A stretch of DNA of 7,997 nucleotides from Pseudomonadota bacterium (GTDB taxonomy: Bacteria; Pseudomonadota; Gammaproteobacteria; Burkholderiales; Burkholderiaceae_C), in NCBI GenBank assembly GCA_023422975.1, contig JAFAGF010000128.1:1-7997 (forward strand). The letters run 5' to 3'. Of this stretch, positions 7,090 to 7,997 are shown piece by piece. Under the pieces are notes generated by a model. The model did not search any database, was not told the origin of the DNA, and saw nothing but the letters and a program-made list of their open reading frames with translations. Numbering within the stretch: position 1 is the first letter of the stretch; each line of letters begins with the position of its first letter. Made by a program: the position numbers and the translations under genes.

Positions 7090-7338
7090 TCAGTCCTGCG
7101 ACCACTGCTTGATCTGCCCTTCATCCAGCGCACGAATTTGCGCTTCCACAGTATCTAACTGCTGACGACAGAATTCCAAAAGGAAAGAAGCACGGCGGTA
7201 GCCATTCATCATCTCGCCCAAAGGCAGTTGACCGGACTCCATGGCCACAGCCAGTTCTTCCAACTCAGCCAAGGCCAACTCGTAGCTTGCGGGAGGGGTA
7301 GAAATGTCTGAAACAGCTTTGGTTTTTGCCTTGGGCAT
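7090..7338 (-). CDS. xseB: Exodeoxyribonuclease VII small subunit
   Basis: An 82-aa protein (from ATG 7338) with the XseB core: SYELALAELEELAVAMESGQLPLGEMM, then GYRRASFLLEFCRQQLDTVE and LDEG near the end. It forms helical hairpins that bind XseA to make exonuclease VII, which degrades single-stranded DNA to oligonucleotides. Length from this start matches the family. The start is uncertain: the bases before ATG 7338 are CTCCTCC, resembling an anti-Shine-Dalgarno rather than a ribosome site. An alternative ATG at 7410 would give 106 aa, also without a clear ribosome site. It is first in the unit with ispA and dxs; xseA is not in the window, as is common. Confidence 0.93.
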   Translation of the reverse strand: MPKAKTKAVSDISTPPASYELALAELEELAVAMESGQLPLGEMMNGYRRASFLLEFCRQQLDTVEAQIRALDEGQIKQWSQD

Positions 7339-7479
7339 GGAGGAGCTCGTGGGGGTGGGGGAACCAATGATTTTAGGCCGTGCTGGGCAGCGCTTGATAT
7401 ACACAGTCATCGTGTGACCAGATGGCTAAAGATTTACCGCCATCCGCAGCCAAGCATTTGATTAAATACACATAAGTGG

Positions 7480-7508
7480 CTGGCAAAAATAACCCCACCG
7501 CTTACAAT
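7480..7508 (+). promoter_or_regulatory. Sigma70-like promoter before the structured RNA
   Basis: CTGGCA (7480-7485) matches TTGACA at four of six positions, TACAAT (7503-7508) matches TATAAT at five of six, and the spacer is the ideal 17 bp. A start near 7514-7516 is predicted, only a few bases before the long stem at 7518. The rest of the 7339-7656 gap upstream of this promoter shows no other feature I can support; no good promoter toward xseB was found, though TTGCCA on the minus strand (7486-7481) overlaps this -35. Confidence 0.6.
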
Positions 7509-7514
7509 CCCATT

Positions 7515-7606
7515 CCCGTCGAACCGGCTCACGCCAAGGATTAGACGGACATAGGCTTGCTCTGCTGCTGTCCGTCGTGCTTTGGCATGGCCGGTTTGTC
7601 TTTTTT
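7515..7606 (+). ncRNA. Candidate small RNA or attenuator: rod-shaped fold with U6 tail
   Basis: Almost the whole segment folds on itself. GTCGAACCGGC (7518-7528) pairs with GCCGGTTTGTC (7590-7600) with one mismatch and one G-U. GCCAAGG (7533-7539) pairs with CTTTGGC (7580-7586) with one G-U. GACGGACA (7544-7551) pairs perfectly with TGTCCGTC (7569-7576). The stems are separated by two near-symmetric internal loops (4x3 nt each), with a 17-nt apical loop at 7552-7568. TTTTTT (7601-7606) follows directly, so the lower stem doubles as an intrinsic terminator. With the promoter just upstream this predicts a free RNA of about 92 nt. No open reading frame of note is inside. It does not fit tRNA, SRP RNA or 6S RNA. 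It may instead be the terminator part of the leader of the Rieske gene. Structure is seen directly; function is unknown. Confidence 0.6.
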
Positions 7607-7610
7607 ACCC

Positions 7611-7650
7611 GTGCAAACCGCACCTCCCTGTGGGGAGTCTTTAGGTCAGG
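7611..7650 (+). promoter_or_regulatory. Structured leader and ribosome site of the Rieske gene
   Basis: Two small hairpins stand back to back: GTGC/GCAC (7611-7614 and 7620-7623) and CTCCC/GGGAG (7624-7628 and 7633-7637). AGGTCAGG (7643-7650) is the likely ribosome site. ACCT (7622-7625) can pair with AGGT (7643-7646), and CAAACCG (7614-7620) is perfectly complementary to CGGTTTG (7592-7598) in the 3' arm of the upstream terminator stem. Alternative folds are therefore possible in a read-through transcript. No separate promoter was seen between 7607 and the start codon. Confidence 0.4.
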
Positions 7651-7656
7651 TCCGCC

Positions 7657-7997
7657 ATGTCTGATTTAAGTCTTCAACTGCAGCAGGCCGCAAGCCAACT
7701 ACCAGTTTCAAGCTATTTCGACGAAGCGCTGTTCCAGCGCGAGATGGAAATCATCTTCCAAAACAGCCCACGCTACGTGGGCTCCAGCGTGTCGGTGCCC
7801 GAAATCGGCGACTACTACGCCCTGCCCCACGAAAACGAAGGCCGCGCCTTGGTTCGCAACAGCCAGGGGCAGGTCGAGCTGATCTCCAATGTCTGCCGCC
7901 ATCGCCAGGCCATCATGCTCAAAGGCCGCGGCAACCTCCACGCCCAAGGCCCGGGCCATGCGGGCGGCAACATCGTGTGCCCTCTACACCGCTGGAC
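7657..7997 (+). CDS. Rieske-type aromatic ring-hydroxylating oxygenase alpha subunit, N-terminal part
   Basis: The first 113 codons of a gene that leaves the window at the right edge. It starts ATG 7657 with AGGTCAGG 6 nt upstream. After an N-terminal FDEALFQREMEIIFQNSPRYVG, typical of the start of oxygenase alpha subunits, comes a Rieske [2Fe-2S] domain. Its ligands are Cys80 and His82 (NVCRHRQ) and Cys108 and His111 (IVCPLHRW). Such proteins take electrons from a reductase or ferredoxin to a mononuclear iron site that activates O2 on an organic substrate. That catalytic domain would lie beyond the window, so a smaller Rieske protein cannot be excluded. The spacing between the two ligand pairs is 25 residues, about eight more than in naphthalene dioxygenase as I recall it, owing to a Gly/His-rich insert. 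Transcription is divergent from xseB. Substrate unknown. Confidence 0.85.
   Translation, partial: MSDLSLQLQQAASQLPVSSYFDEALFQREMEIIFQNSPRYVGSSVSVPEIGDYYALPHENEGRALVRNSQGQVELISNVCRHRQAIMLKGRGNLHAQGPGHAGGNIVCPLHRW

Noticed and set aside
7516..7535. GTTCGA on the minus strand (7525-7520), resembling a tRNA T-loop
   Set aside because: The flanking bases do not form a 5-bp T-stem and no acceptor, D or anticodon arm can be built around it.
7643..7654. AGGTCAGGTCCG, identical to part of the conserved SRP (4.5S) RNA apical region
   Set aside because: The match stops before the GGAAGGAAGCAGC part and no pairing strand fits the SRP stem; it is better explained as the ribosome site of the Rieske gene.

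Overview
The window reads as ordinary chromosome of a betaproteobacterium, most likely a Comamonadaceae member (Limnohabitans/Rhodoferax/Acidovorax-like). This rests on the protein character, the xseB-ispA-dxs gene order beside a Rieske oxygenase, a pair of orphan TRAP binding proteins of the TakP type, and an intergenic repeat of the AGCGCTT kind that I remember from this family. No phage, insertion sequence, tRNA, rRNA or CRISPR array was seen.

Left part (1-1642): the 3' end of mogA (molybdenum cofactor synthesis) ends in a clean intrinsic terminator. A 19-bp palindrome follows, then a Bcr/CflA-type MFS drug exporter on the + strand. The exporter's stop codon lies in one arm of a long imperfect inverted repeat. 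A two-way terminator then separates it from the convergent genes.

Middle part (1643-4144, minus strand): two tandem paralogous periplasmic binding proteins of TRAP transporters (dctP family, TakP-like, 359 and 360 aa) with near-identical Tat-like signal peptides. Each has its own terminator and no membrane (DctQ/DctM) genes are nearby. The upstream copy has a strongly folded 5' region that ends exactly at its Shine-Dalgarno sequence.

Right part (4145-7338, minus strand): xseB-ispA-dxs in that transcription order. ispA (farnesyl diphosphate synthase) and dxs (DXP synthase) both serve isoprenoid synthesis by the MEP route. xseB is the small subunit of exonuclease VII. A 100-bp gap rich in inverted repeats lies between ispA and dxs, and a good terminator lies after dxs.

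Far right (7339-7997): a divergent intergenic region and the first 113 codons of a Rieske-type oxygenase on the + strand. This gap holds the most interesting signal in the window. A good sigma70-like promoter is followed within about ten bases by an 83-nt rod-shaped fold and a U6 tract, which is the layout of a roughly 90-nt small RNA or an attenuator leader. Two more small hairpins, and a pairing that competes with the terminator stem, precede the Rieske start codon.
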